NCBI RefSeq assembly: GCF_026151205.1
Contig: NC_087072.1
Location: forward strand, 4,636,084-4,700,083
Length of the DNA stretch: 64,000 nucleotides
Origin: Bolinopsis microptera
Lineage: Eukaryota > Ctenophora > Tentaculata > Lobata > Bolinopsidae
Reading direction: 5' to 3'
Shown: in pieces, positions 34,452-45,662 of the stretch
Numbering within the stretch: the first letter of the stretch is position 1
Layout of the letters: the number at the start of each line of letters is the position of its first letter
Made by a program: the position numbers and the translations under genes
Notes under the pieces: generated by a model
The model's input: only the letters and a program-made list of their open reading frames with translations
What the model was told of the DNA's origin: nothing
Database searches by the model: none

Positions 34452-36245
34452 TCAAGTGTCACTACCAGACGGCTCTGGTTCCGGGATGGGCGATATTTGA
34501 CCTGACGTGAAAAACAGATCCGATAATTCTTTCTTGCTGATCTTTCCATCAAAATTAGTGTCTATAACTCGCACAACTTTCTGAAATATGACAAGATTAG
34601 CGTCCATTACAATTCGCAAAGCAAGCTAGGATTTCTAATAGGCAATAAATTGCCATGGTCACGATGGATCCAGGATTTTGCCGATGTTTAAATTCACTGT
34701 TAAATGAAATGTTCGCTATAATAGCGATTCCCCGCTAACACCGACTTCTCCGCCAAAAATGGGTGTATCTCCAAAATGCCAGACTAACCTCTACAAGATT
34801 CTCTAGTTGGTCCACGGTAAGGTCTATCTCAACTTTCCTCATCATATCGCTAACTATCTCCATCAACTCTTCTCCCTCCAGAAACCCATCTCCTAAGGAA
34901 AGTGGCGTGTGAATTTCCCTGAATCTTTAAAGAATCATATAAATAAAATGTCGGTAAAACAAGCAAGATACGACACTCTCAAGAATAATTCCACTTACTG
35001 TCCCTATCGTAGTGTTCGAAGATCTCAGTAAACTCCTGCTTGTTCAGGTTCTTGTAAAGCTCAATATGGTCCAGGAAGTTGGTGGGAACTTGGAGGATCA
35101 GCTTCAGCTCATCCTGTTCTATCAGCTTGTCGTGGTTCCCGTCAAAATGTGAGTATATCTCGTTCATTATTAGATCCATCTCCGCTTCCTTGATAGAGAT
35201 GTTCTGCGAATTTTCGCATTAGAAACGAAAAAGCATGCAATGTAATTCCAATATATGTACTTCCAATATACTTCCACTGTTAATATGTACATAAATGTGA
35301 GTGCATATCGTTAATCTTAGTAAAAACACCTAAGTTCTGTATCAAACCCTGTTGGTCCTGATAAGATCTGTCATGAAACTCTCCAGCTCTTTGCGCTCCA
35401 ACCTCCCACTGTTATCACGATCGTAATACTCCCAGATTCTCAGAAAGTTGGGGTACGTCAGGGGTCTGTTTTGTATCTTGAACTTGAGGAGAAAGTTTTC
35501 CTCAACAGGAAGGATCTTAGACATCTCCGAAAGTTCTATTTTACCATCCCTGTTTAGATCATAGCATTCCAGGAGGGTTTGTTTCAGTCCCGCTATGTCT
35601 GACTTGGAGATAATCTGGCCCTGCGAAGAAAGATCGATATCATCTTTGTTAGATCTTTAAGTTGGTACTTAACTAGGAAGCACTAAACAGCGCAGCTCAC
35701 AGTTGCAAAATACTTTCTACCTGTGCTTCAAAGAGGTCTGATAGAAACTTGTTAATTTCTTGTTCCTCAATAAAACCGTTCCCATCTGAGTCGTAGTGCA
35801 TCCAAACGTCACGAAAATCAGCGGCAGACAATCTGAATAAGAGTATGGGTTAGATTCTACTTAATAGAGAAAGTCAGGTCATGAACAGGTCTCATAGCGT
35901 TCAGAGTCAATGTACTCACTACCTGTTTGTATGCCGTAAATTAGTCGTTAATTAGCGACTAAATACCTCAGCTAAATGCTTTAAGATCAGAACACTGTAC
36001 AAGTATACAACAGAAAATACTGAATTTGTATTATTAAAATGCCTGAATATCCTCTAGGGCTAATTGCTTTAGGAACTAAGATTGCTATTAGAATTACAAT
36101 GAATATTCTACTGCCTTATTCAGACACAAATTATGTTCTCAACGTTTGTAATTTAAATCTTAGTATATGAGCTAAAAGAAAGCAAATAATAAGTAAAGAC
36201 ATACTTGACTCCCAGGGGTATCGAATCGAAAAGGAACATTGTCAT
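34452..36245 (-). CDS. Six-EF-hand calbindin/calretinin-like protein
   Basis: Six exons in transcription order: 36245-36205, 35832-35721, 35620-35348, 35203-34999, 34892-34789, 34580-34452. All borders are AG/GT, phases match, and the sum is exactly 288 codons (287 residues). The six calcium loops are DSDGNGFIEEQE, DLNRDGKIELSE, DRDNSGRLERKE, DGNHDKLIEQDE, DRDRDGFLEGEE and DTNFDGKISKKE. Each ends in Glu at position 12 and has Gly at position 6 except loop 4, which has Lys there and His at position 4 and is probably weak. The layout and the LPVEENFLLKF spacer are those of calbindin-D28k, calretinin and secretagogin, cytosolic calcium buffers or sensors. Two Met codons (36243-36245, 36237-36239) could start it. 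The tail is Pro/Glu/Ser-rich. Confidence 0.92.
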
Positions 36246-37470
36246 TATATGACTCAGGAATCTACATCGCCAACCCCACCGAAGAAAATGTGCAGATAAC
36301 AAACGAGGACATGCCTAGAAAATGGTTTCCTCAAATTAAGCGAGAGTCGTTCAGTTGGCACCAAGTTGTAGTTAACGAGTTAACTAAGACAGGTATTAAG
36401 CCACTACATATTGTAGTAAATTAGCGCGACTAAAATTAGGGAGATAGCATGTTCAGTTCCTCGGGAATAGATGGCCTAATTAGCAACCACTTAGTGGCCT
36501 AATTAGCAATCACTTATTGTTGTGTATCTTGGATAATTCCTGTATTAATGATCCCTTAGCTGTGTTGTCGTATACTGGTCATTCGCACCTGAGCAACCGT
36601 TTATCTGCGTACAACTAAATTACTCGTACGATGTCATAAAAGAGGTTGGTATATACAAGAGGTTTGTGTATGAACGAGGAAGATACGAGGATCACTATTT
36701 GGCACAACAAGGATCACTGTTTGGCACGGCAAGGTTTAGTGCAATGGTTTATATAGTTAAACTAGTCTGCCTGTTCTGAGTGACACAAAACAAATCTACT
36801 AAACTTGTCTACTTTGTGCTGCTCACGGCTCGTATACCTACCTATTTCGTCACCTAATATGTAGATTGTCTGAGTGGAAATTATTAACGAAATAAGAAAA
36901 TGATTTACTAGAATAAGAATAATATCAATAAATCGTAAATAAAACGTCAAGGAATCGTAAATGAATCGTAAATAAATAAATGTTGAAACAAACGCCCTGG
37001 CCCGACACGGATCGAAACTACTAAAAGTAAAGGGTGCCAAGTTAACAAAGGTACTGATGTTAAAAAAGAGGGTTTGAGGATTGCTGAGAGATGCAGTGCC
37101 TCGCGATGCCTCGCGGTCTAGGATTGGGCGTACCAATACCATGATATTGAAGGCTCTTTTTGACAAGTTTGCAACTTTTAAAATGCGACTCAAAATATTC
37201 TAGCAATATGTACCATGATTAACTTCGGTCTCATTGAAAGTCTACTTTCACTGACAAACTCATGTGAAAGAGTGGTAGTGAAACTTTTATGCCAATAATT
37301 ACTAAATAAATTAAAGATAGCCGTTACCACATAGCCAGAACATCTGGTACAAACCAAACAGTCTTCCTGATAACTCTAACATCATGATACTATTTTGTTA
37401 TCACGCGGCGCTTGTGCTACTATACTGTATTAAGTTACAGTTAGGTTACAGTCAGTTCAAAAAATTATGT
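36246..37470. other. Intergenic, no gene seen
   Basis: The expected promoter region of the EF-hand gene is at the left. Two small direct duplications occur: CCTAATTAGCAA(C/T)CACTTA at 36474 and 36497, and AGGATCACT(A/G)TTTGGCAC at 36688 and 36710. A minus-strand frame at 36762-37193 has no recognisable domain. Confidence 0.4.
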
Positions 37471-37482
37471 GTAGTGTGTATT

Positions 37483-38996
37483 CAAGGATCGACCGGGACC
37501 AGGACTGGAAAAAAGTGCCGGGACCGGGATTGAACCGAGACCGGGAATAAGACCGGGATCTGGAATAAGATCGGGACCGGGATTAAGCCGGGATCGTACC
37601 TAACAAAAATTTTACTTTCAATATTCTTTGATCTTATAATTGATCATGTATAATCAATAATGGCGTTAGGTGCAGTATTTAAACAATGTGCTATGTCAGC
37701 AAGTTGGTTGATCAAGTTGGTTGATATTAAAGTCACTATTGTGACGGTACAATGTACATTATATTTGGAATTGACGGTACAATTATATTGGATTGTTAGA
37801 ATATTCTACATTTGATTTAAGCGTAAAAAATATTACTTGTATTTGGTTATCCGAATCTATTGGAGTCCGATTAGCCGTCGCGTTGTGGTTTATCAGAGCG
37901 ACTCTTTACCTATAAGGTAAATGGTAATCTCAAGCCGCCAAAGAGTTCCTGATCTCCAAGTTTAAGAGAGAGGTGGGGCTTCCGACAAAGAAAGAGTACA
38001 AGAATAAGTGCGGACAGTGATATCGAGAAGGGAAGAAACAGTGATACTAACGACTCAGTCAGAGAGATTAACGATGATGCAGCGACTTGGAACCAACTGA
38101 CCAACTCCTACGCAGTACTTCAGACGGGCCCTGATCTCTGAACAACGTGGTAAGGGAAGATGTTACCAGATATTTGAAGGACAAGCTGGAGCCCCAGAGA
38201 CGTAATCCTCTGGAGTTCTGGAGGAAAAATCACACTCTGTACCCCATCTCACCTCCTTTGTCCACCTCCTTTCTCAGTCGCAAGTGAAAGGGCTTTCAAG
38301 GTGGCGAAAAACATTGTAGGAGATAGCAGACTGAGCCTCCTGCCGGAAAACTTAGAAATCAACTTGATTATCAAATACAAGTACAACTGAAGAGTGAAGA
38401 GCCATAAACTACGAAATATATATCAGCTCAAGTTCCCTCCTGATTGGTTAATGGTTATTGGTTATATTACCTTGCCCCGAACAATCTGAACAAAGACGAC
38501 TCGGACGACGAGAGTATTGTTACGGAGTCTAATGAAGAGGCAGTTAGATTTACCGACGAATCAGATGACGAGGACATTACGTAGGGTAGCATGTGTTAAT
38601 TTACTGACTCTGACACTACAACCTTGGTATCCTTTACTGATTAAAATCACAGCTATCAGCACAACAAACCAGCACTTAAATCTGACACTAAAACCTGGTA
38701 TCCGCTACTGTTTAAAAGCACAAGCACAGCTCACCCAACAAACTGGCAATTAACTCTGACAGTGTTTTGTTGATTAATTGGGAAATAATTTTGCTTAAAA
38801 TTTCAGTTTTTCAAAAAAATCGTTCATTTGTGCAAAAAGTTTTTCGATAATTTAATAAAATGGTCAAACAAAATTTAGAAAAAAATCCCGGTTCGGTCCC
38901 GGTCAAAATTCGGCATTTTAGCCGGGACCGGGATTCCCGGTCCCGGCCGATTTTTGACCGAGACCGGGATTAAGCCGGGATCCCGGTCGAGCCTTG
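37483..38996 (+). mobile_element. hAT-family DNA transposon, defective
   Basis: Bounded by an exact 8-bp duplication, TGTGTATT at 37475-37482 and 38997-39004, the length typical of hAT elements. Ends are CAAGGATCGACCGGGA on the left and the complement of CAAGGCTCGACCGGGA on the right. Inside each end are several copies of a CCGGGACCGGGAT motif, as expected for subterminal transposase-binding sites. The element carries a broken transposase. Confidence 0.9.
37900..38390 (+). pseudogene. hAT transposase C-terminal region, broken
   Basis: The hAT dimerisation domain is recognisable in pieces. DVTRYLKDKLEPQRRNPLEFW and NHTLYP lie near 38158-38243. After a small deletion and frame change comes PPFSVASERAFKVAKNIVG followed by LSLLPENLEINLIIKYKYN, ending at a TGA (38388-38390). 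The SERAF and NLEINLIIKYK blocks match the most conserved part of hAT transposases. The catalytic N-terminal region is not visible, so the copy is non-autonomous. An acidic stretch (38498-38581) downstream may be a remnant of a C-terminal tail. Confidence 0.82.
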
Positions 38997-39004
38997 TGTG
39001 TATT

Positions 39005-40040
39005 GCTGTAAAATGTAAGCAGTGTAGAATTAATAAGTTTAAAAGTGTTAAAAGTGTTAAAATTGTTAAAAGTGTTAACAGTATCGGCTGCTAGAAGTAA
39101 AAGTATTACTATTGGTTAGCTAGCGAACAACTTAAACTTGTTAATGTTCCATGAACGACAAACGTTTAAATCGTTTAACGTCCGTAAATTGGCAGCGTTA
39201 TACCCTCTTGCGGTAGAAATGGGCTAACTACTGTAGCCTACTTTACTTTATAGCTGTTTTATACACAACAAGCTTATCAGAATATAATACATCTCAGTAA
39301 TAGGAGAACTGGAAAACATACCGGTCTCCACATAGCACAACTGCAGTGCTAAGTGATGTATCCTTATGTTTCGCTATGGAAATGCACAAATATAAAAGTC
39401 ATTAAGCTTTCATCGATTCGAACGATGAAATCGAACCTGCTACCGCATACTAAAGATTCGTAAAAAATTCGTACTTTTTTTTGCGCTATGACCCATACCA
39501 CATACCCAGGTATTATAAACGAATTCAGCTACTTTAAGAAAAGAAACCTTTTTGCTCGATAAGTTACCAATTACTAAGTTATGATCATAACAATAACTAG
39601 TGATAGTTGGACGTGACGTGCTCCTAAAGAAAGGTATACAAAAGGGACTGGGTCTAGACTAACGATCTTCTTCTCATATTTTTACTCTTTTACTCTTTTC
39701 TAGCTTTACAGCTAAATAGTTATTATACGAACCAGCTGCGTCACACTGAAATGAATTACACGAAAAGACGCCCTACTTAATGAGTTTTGTACGCAACATT
39801 AGCTTTAGTCTCTAATGCTTTCAACTCTTAAGTGTTTAAAACATGATTAAATATTAAATATTCAGACACTTCACACTAGGGAAGCTTGCAGCAATCAAGC
39901 TGTAATCCAAATATGAACCCAATATGGAAACTATAGAGCATGTTGATTGTTGGTCACATTTTTCATGTTTAAAAACAGGTTTTAACTTTTTTTAGAGCTA
40001 TCTTAATCATGAAGGTAATAATAATAACACAATTAAATAT
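39005..40040. other. No gene seen
   Basis: Intergenic AT-rich DNA with a short AAAAGTGTT tandem patch at 39039-39080. Confidence 0.45.
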
Positions 40041-40247
40041 CACATAGGGGGGGTCCACGTTAAAAAAAGTTAAAAAAGTTAAACTAATTAATGTTAAATT
40101 TCAAAATTCAGGCTTAGAAAGTTTAACTTTTTTAACATAAATTCAAATTTGGGTTGAAATTGTAAGACTAGACTAGTTTACTTTTAGGTCATGCGTTGGT
40201 ATTTTTGTTCATTAGTCATTACATGTAGGAATCTAGGAATGCCCATG

Positions 40248-40934
40248 TATAGAAAACCGAGTTCTCTTGGTATTTAGTGTATGCTAGTCAAGCTCTAGTC
40301 ACGAAGCACGAACGGCAGGGCGTACCGTATAGTAGAAATGAAACGAGTAAACTAAAATGGATAATTAATTAAATGGAAAAGTAATACAAAGTGAACGTCA
40401 ACAGATAAAAACCTCCAAGTGTTCGCTCTAATCAATTGACGTGATTATAGATCACTCGACGTGTCTAATCACAGCTGGTAGTGCTCAGTAAGACTGGCTA
40501 CCGTCAATTTGAATCCCTTAAAATGATTAAGGGGCAACTAAGAAGTGAGCTCTCCACATCCGGCTCTTCGGGTATACTCTCAAAACTCGTCACGCCACAC
40601 TGCGTGACGGCACAACGCATCTGCTTGTACCACGTGACACGCCGTCTCGCCAATGAGCACTCCACTAGCAGTCACGCTGTGGTCGCGAGGACCAACCACA
40701 GGTCTGGCTGTTAGTCAGGTGCAAAGTGAGCGGACGGCTCGTTACAGACAGTTAGTCTGACAGTAGTTCTGCCAGCCAACCGACTTACACTCAAAATGTG
40801 TAACTCCCAAATACGAACATATAAAAACATTGGTTAATATATACCCGGAAACACATACTAAATTCTACGTCCCGTAAACGTTATACTAAAACTAAGATAT
40901 CCTAAAAGATATCTCTAAATACCATATTACAACA
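40248..40934 (-). repeat. 3' LTR, 687 bp
   Basis: Left-hand LTR. It differs from the other LTR at only a few positions that I could see (for example CCGAG against CGGAG near 40257, and AAAATG against ATAATG near 40521). Confidence 0.92.
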
Positions 40935-41520
40935 TCTCTACCCAAAAATTTTTTTCGAATATTTTAAAACAATAAAATAATCGCCCTTTTCAAAATTTAA
41001 ATTTCAATGCTCCAACGCATCAAAAGTCCAAAACTTAAAAATAAGACAAGTCTCAAAATATAATACACGGCCCTAACCCTGTGCATTAAATTCAAATCAT
41101 CAAAATCCTAAAGTTAAAACTGAAATTGACTTCCACAAATCTTTCAAAACTTTCCAAAACTTTCAAATACTTCCCTTTTGCACCAAGTTGTAGAGTCTTT
41201 GGTGTTGAGTCTTCATCATTAGATAGAGATGTATCGAATCTCTAAATCTTCTTTGACAAGCAAACAAAGAAGTCAAAATAAATTCGAAGATTTCTACGTT
41301 TCCACCACTAAAGCAGCCCTGAGCGAGTCGTGTTGCGAGTAAAGATTCTAATATCCCTATCAGTACTGTTCTGAAAGATAACACGTGTTATACCTAAGTA
41401 AGGTACGGTTCCACTGCTAAATACTAAGTGGAAAGTCTAGCTAAGTGAGTAAGACTATACTGTTCTGAAACTAGATTCCAAAAGTAAGTGTACTTCCCTA
41501 TCCGGGCATCTCCTCGTCTT

Positions 41521-42753
41521 CTACTGGTTGAAGAGTTTTATAAGATCCGTAACTAGTCTAACGTTGTATCCTAGACGATCAGGTTGTCTCCGTTCCTCAG
41601 GTCTCCTAGTGTTATATCTGCGCTCCTCCCTCGGAGGGCTCTCATGTCTTCTTAGATCCACAGGAGAAAGCGATCCTGTTGTGTCAATGTCGTGCCCCAC
41701 TGTATCATACGACATAGAACTGCTATGACCCATCGTTCCTTCACCAACAACCGGACTCGATGATCTTCTAGCGGCCGATCTCTCTCTAGCTGGAGTGAAG
41801 AATTCTGCAGAATTATCAACTGTTTCCACACTATCGCCTGAAGGAATGTTATGTGTGAGAGGTGTTACAGTACTAAAACTAGGATTAGTAGAATTCAGAT
41901 CTAGTTGAGCAGGTCTATTAACAGCCCTAGGAGTTGAACTAAAACTAGGTTGCTTGTAAATGCTAGCTGCACCATCCTTCTCCAGACGAAACTTCTTCGG
42001 ATGAACCTCTCTTCTCCTCACAACTGGTGCTCTTCTCAGTTGAAAATCTGTCTCCTCTTCACTATTACTATCGGAATAATCTACAAATCGCTCCGATGAG
42101 TCCGTCTTTAACTCAGCTCCACTGCTCTTAGCCTTATTGTAAATGTATGCCTGAGGTGGCTTACTTGCTGTACACAAGACCCCTCTCTCTAGAGAGCTTA
42201 CATCTCTAGTAACCGCTGAAACATTTTCCACCGTATCAACTGCTCCCGCAACTACTGATGCCTTCTCTGTAGTATCAGCCTGAGTAAGACTAAAATTGCA
42301 ATGGTGGCTATCAACTTCAGGCGTAATCTGAACAACGTTTACTGTGCTATGGTCATCACTAAACTTCTCATCAAACAATAACCCCGGAATCATACTATCC
42401 TCAACACTCAACTCATTGCAAGATTCCTCGATCATATTACTGCAATCATCCTTAACCACTGTCTCGCTGCTAACCGGTACCTGCAGCCTCTTAAACAGTA
42501 TCGGGTGTTTACATCTATAATGTTCACGTGTCACCCGGTTTACTCCGTCTAAGGCAGCTTCAAGACTAAAAGTGCAACTGCTACTAATGCTCGCTACATT
42601 TTCTCGAGATTTACCATAACCCTGGTATTTATAGCGGTTAAATCCACCACACTTCTGGTTTCTCTTCCCCGAGATATGCTTCGTGGTAAAAGTACAGTTA
42701 GCAAGCTCCTGAAGCTTCCTGATGACAGAAGACGACACTTTCGAAAATCTCAT
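41521..42753 (-). CDS. RNase H remnant fused to long disordered region
   Basis: 410 residues open. Residues 13-35 (KLQELANCTFTTKHISGKRN) resemble the end of the Ty3/gypsy RNase H domain, where an IPGK-N motif precedes the usual ADxLSR. The rest is low-complexity, rich in Ser, Glu, Arg and Thr, with no domain I recognise; it would normally be occupied by integrase. Because protease and polymerase core are gone, this frame is either a deletion remnant or the coding part of a non-autonomous family whose conserved frame has another role. The near-identical LTRs imply it was open at the time of insertion. Confidence 0.55.
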   Translation of the reverse strand: MRFSKVSSSVIRKLQELANCTFTTKHISGKRNQKCGGFNRYKYQGYGKSRENVASISSSCTFSLEAALDGVNRVTREHYRCKHPILFKRLQVPVSSETVVKDDCSNMIEESCNELSVEDSMIPGLLFDEKFSDDHSTVNVVQITPEVDSHHCNFSLTQADTTEKASVVAGAVDTVENVSAVTRDVSSLERGVLCTASKPPQAYIYNKAKSSGAELKTDSSERFVDYSDSNSEEETDFQLRRAPVVRRREVHPKKFRLEKDGAASIYKQPSFSSTPRAVNRPAQLDLNSTNPSFSTVTPLTHNIPSGDSVETVDNSAEFFTPARERSAARRSSSPVVGEGTMGHSSSMSYDTVGHDIDTTGSLSPVDLRRHESPPREERRYNTRRPEERRQPDRLGYNVRLVTDLIKLFNQ

Positions 42754-42818
42754 TACAATCTCATAAATACGTGTGTTTTTGACCGCGGGTGACCTCCTCT
42801 TAAATCTAGGGCCACCCT

Positions 42819-43028
42819 TTAGAAGTTTAAAGGCACCTGACTGTTAGGTCTATACACTCTGTTCCAACTCTGTTGGCCATAACCACTCTGATATGAAGAC
42901 CCTCTGTCTTGATATCTACCTCTATTACCAGCTAATCTGCTCGGACAGTTCCTCTGAAAATGTCCAATATCACCACACTCCCAACAACCTTCCAACTGAT
43001 GGCGAACGTTACGATCATCATTTCTCAT
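42819..43028 (-). CDS. Gag zinc-knuckle fragment
   Basis: A 69-residue frame containing CWECGDIGHFQRNC, a CCHC zinc knuckle of nucleocapsid type (C-x2-C-x4-H-x4-C), followed by an Arg/Gly/Tyr-rich tail. It lies 0.3 kb inside the 5' LTR on the minus strand. The capsid part expected upstream is absent. Confidence 0.7.
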   Translation of the reverse strand: MRNDDRNVRHQLEGCWECGDIGHFQRNCPSRLAGNRGRYQDRGSSYQSGYGQQSWNRVYRPNSQVPLNF

Positions 43029-43355
43029 GGTAGCTTAATCTCACAAATACGAGCTATCTATCTAGATTTAACTGTACTGCGAAGCTTACAAACGGCTGTA
43101 AAACTGGGTGCTCGTTAAAACGATAGCACTGAACTGGAATATACAGGTACCACAAAATGCGTAGCAACACTTACCAATTCTAGTAGGAAGTACTCAAGAT
43201 CTAGAACAACCTCCAACGTAATTCTTCTGAACTGCGACGTACACCGAACTTAGCTTAGCAAATGACAACGTTAGGATCTAATCGAAACTATACTGAATAT
43301 AGGTGATAATAGAAGGATCACGAGCAAAATAGCAACACTAAAAGTGGCCTCCAGA

Positions 43356-44042
43356 TATAGAAAACGGAGTTCTCTTGGTATTTAGTGTATGCTAGTCAAG
43401 CTCTAGTCACGAAGCACGAACGGCAGGGCGTACCGTATAGTAGAAATGAAACGAGTAAACTAAAATGGATAATTAATTAAATGGAAAAGTAATACAAAGT
43501 GAACGTCAACAGATAAAAACCTCCAAGTGTTCGCTCTAATCAATTGACGTGATTATAGATCACTCGACGTGTCTAATCACAGCTGGTAGTGCTCAGTAAG
43601 ACTGGCTACCGTCAATTTGAATCCCTTATAATGATTAAGGGGCAACTAAGAAGTGAGCTCTCCACATCCGGCTCTTCGGGTATACTCTCAAAACTCGTCA
43701 CGCCACACTGCGTGACGGCACAACGCATCTGCTTGTACCACGTGACACGCCGTCTCGCCAATGAGCACTCCACTAGCAGTCACGCTGTGGTCGCGAGGAC
43801 CAACCACAGGTCTGGCTGTTAGTCAGGTGCAAAGTGAGCGGACGGCTCGTTACAGACAGTTAGTCTGACAGTAGTTCTGCCAGCCAACCGACTTACACTC
43901 AAAATGTGTAACTCCCAAATACGAACATATAAAAACATTGGTTAATATATACCCGGAAACACATACTAAATTCTACGTCCCGTAAACGTTATACTAAAAC
44001 TAAGATATCCTAAAAGATATCTCTAAATACCATATTACAACA
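43356..44042 (-). repeat. 5' LTR, 687 bp
   Basis: Right-hand LTR, same length as the left one. Expected to hold the promoter for minus-strand transcription of the element. Confidence 0.92.
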
Positions 44043-44245
44043 CATGACAAGAGTAAAACAGTCATATAACATAGGTACAACCGATAAATAATTGATACAT
44101 TTGATCATTACAATAATAAATTATAATTCATAGAAATATAAACAGCTGATTCATAAATAATTTATAAAAAAACAACAGATTCCATTCACAGTGTCAACAC
44201 TGAAAATAGGGCTATGATAATCTATATCATTAAATCTAGTGATAC

Positions 44246-45053
44246 TACCTTACTCGGGATTATTATGACCGGGATAAAGTGGTGGGTTTAGGGTAATTTC
44301 GCCATATTTTTCCCGAACCACATTTTCACCGGTCGTTAATAAACCCGCCTACTCAGCTTTTAGGGTTCCCAAGGGGTATGGGTGCTCATATTTTAATCGT
44401 TGTCTTATATTCACTAAAGAAGACTATTGGGACACTTGTTGTAGGTTTTTCGACTTCATTTGGCTAAAATTGCAAAAAATTCACCTTTTTGCCCAATTCT
44501 TGTCATATATCCTTATTGTCAAATTTGATTTAAATAGGCCAATTTTTAATTTCTTAGGTATTGACTATCTCTACATAATGAAATAGGACTCAAAGTAAAA
44601 GTAACAGTTAAATTAAAACTTGAATTTATTAAAACTGATGAAAGGGATGATCCAGATGAAGATAACGAAGATGATTACAACTTATTGGAAGACTAAACAG
44701 CTCTCCCTTTATCTTAATATCGATCTGGTTGTTGCGCTCCAAATGTTAAAAATTATTTTCCATCTAGTTTGATTAACCACGAGTCATTATTTCTGTCTAC
44801 TTTCAACAATTATTGATAATTCGACTTGTTTCACAAGTTTTAGCAATGCGAAAATTTCTAAAGTTCTTCCTTATCTCTAATAAGGAAATTTACATCTGAG
44901 ACAAAATTTTTGAATCTAAAATTGAAAGGTTGGACACCGGTAAAATGGCGACCGGGAAAATGTGGTGGGTTTTGAGCAATTTCGCCATATTTTTCCCGAA
45001 CCATATTTTAACCGGTCGTTAATAAACCCGTCGTAATAATCCCGAGTAAGGTA
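44246..45053. mobile_element. 808-bp MITE with perfect 20-bp TIRs
   Basis: TACCTTACTCGGGATTATTA at 44246-44265 and its exact complement at 45034-45053. Near both ends lies a ~55-bp block in direct orientation (AATTTCGCCATATTTTTCCC, 44297 and 44980), similar to the block in the MITE at 15203-15667. No coding region. No clear target-site duplication was seen. Confidence 0.85.
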
Positions 45054-45079
45054 ATCGTAATGAATTAATAACTGAATAA

Positions 45080-45326
45080 AATTCTAATGATGTTTCATAA
45101 AAGTTATCGCTTAAACAAAGAGTCACTGTGTCACGATATTATATTACAAAATTTAAAATAGTGTCTAATGATATTTCATAAAAGTTATCGCTCAAACAAT
45201 GAGTCAATTTGTCACGATATTATATTACAAAGTTAAAAAGAGTCACGTCTAATGATGTTTCAATGTAAAAGTTATCGCTCAAACAATTTGTCAATATATT
45301 ATATTACAAAATTAAAAAACAGTGTC
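45080..45326. repeat. ~84-bp tandem repeat, three copies
   Basis: Three consecutive units containing TAATGATGTTTCATAAAAG, TTATCGCT(C/T)AAACAA and GATATTATATTACAAA, moderately diverged; the third is shortened. Confidence 0.8.
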
Positions 45327-45662
45327 AATGAAGTAAAAATTTTACAGGTGTTACTGTAATAACGTAAATAAAAGAACTTGAGGTTCTAATTTGAAGTTAC
45401 TTATATCATTTAACCTGAATATAAAAGTCTATCATTAAAATAATTTTCACTATAGTGCAGCCGAGTTCTTATCGTCGTTCATATATTTTAGAACTTCACT
45501 TGTAATACGATTAACATCATACGGTTGAGGAATCTTCATTATATCACGACATACATCATTATTCAGTAATGAAAATAGATGTTCCTCAATAATCTCTTCC
45601 TCGGACATTCCTGATGTCCTAAGACTAGGGAGGCTACCTCTTATGGCCAAACAACTGGCTAA

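Larger units (their letters stand above)
40248..44042 (-). mobile_element. Internally deleted LTR retrotransposon
   Basis: Two LTRs of 687 bp each (40248-40934 and 43356-44042) are nearly identical. CATG flanks the element at 40244-40247 and 44043-44046. Read on the minus strand, the LTR begins TGTTGTAATATGG and ends TTTCTATA. Two bases after the right-hand (5') LTR comes TGGAGGCCACTTT, a plausible tRNA primer-binding site. A purine-rich tract precedes the 3' LTR. Coding remains are a zinc-knuckle gag piece and an RNase H tail fused to a long unknown region; protease, polymerase core and integrase are missing, so it cannot move alone. Confidence 0.92.

Noticed and set aside
36239-36424. Plus-strand 61-codon frame over the EF-hand start exon
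   Set aside because: Antisense to the first exon and promoter; no support.
36762-37193. Minus-strand 143-codon frame
   Set aside because: Low-complexity AT-rich translation with no domain; neighbouring duplications suggest neutral DNA.
40481-40714. 77-codon frame present twice (also 43589-43822)
   Set aside because: Lies within both LTRs on the strand opposite to the element's genes; it is duplicated only because the LTRs are.
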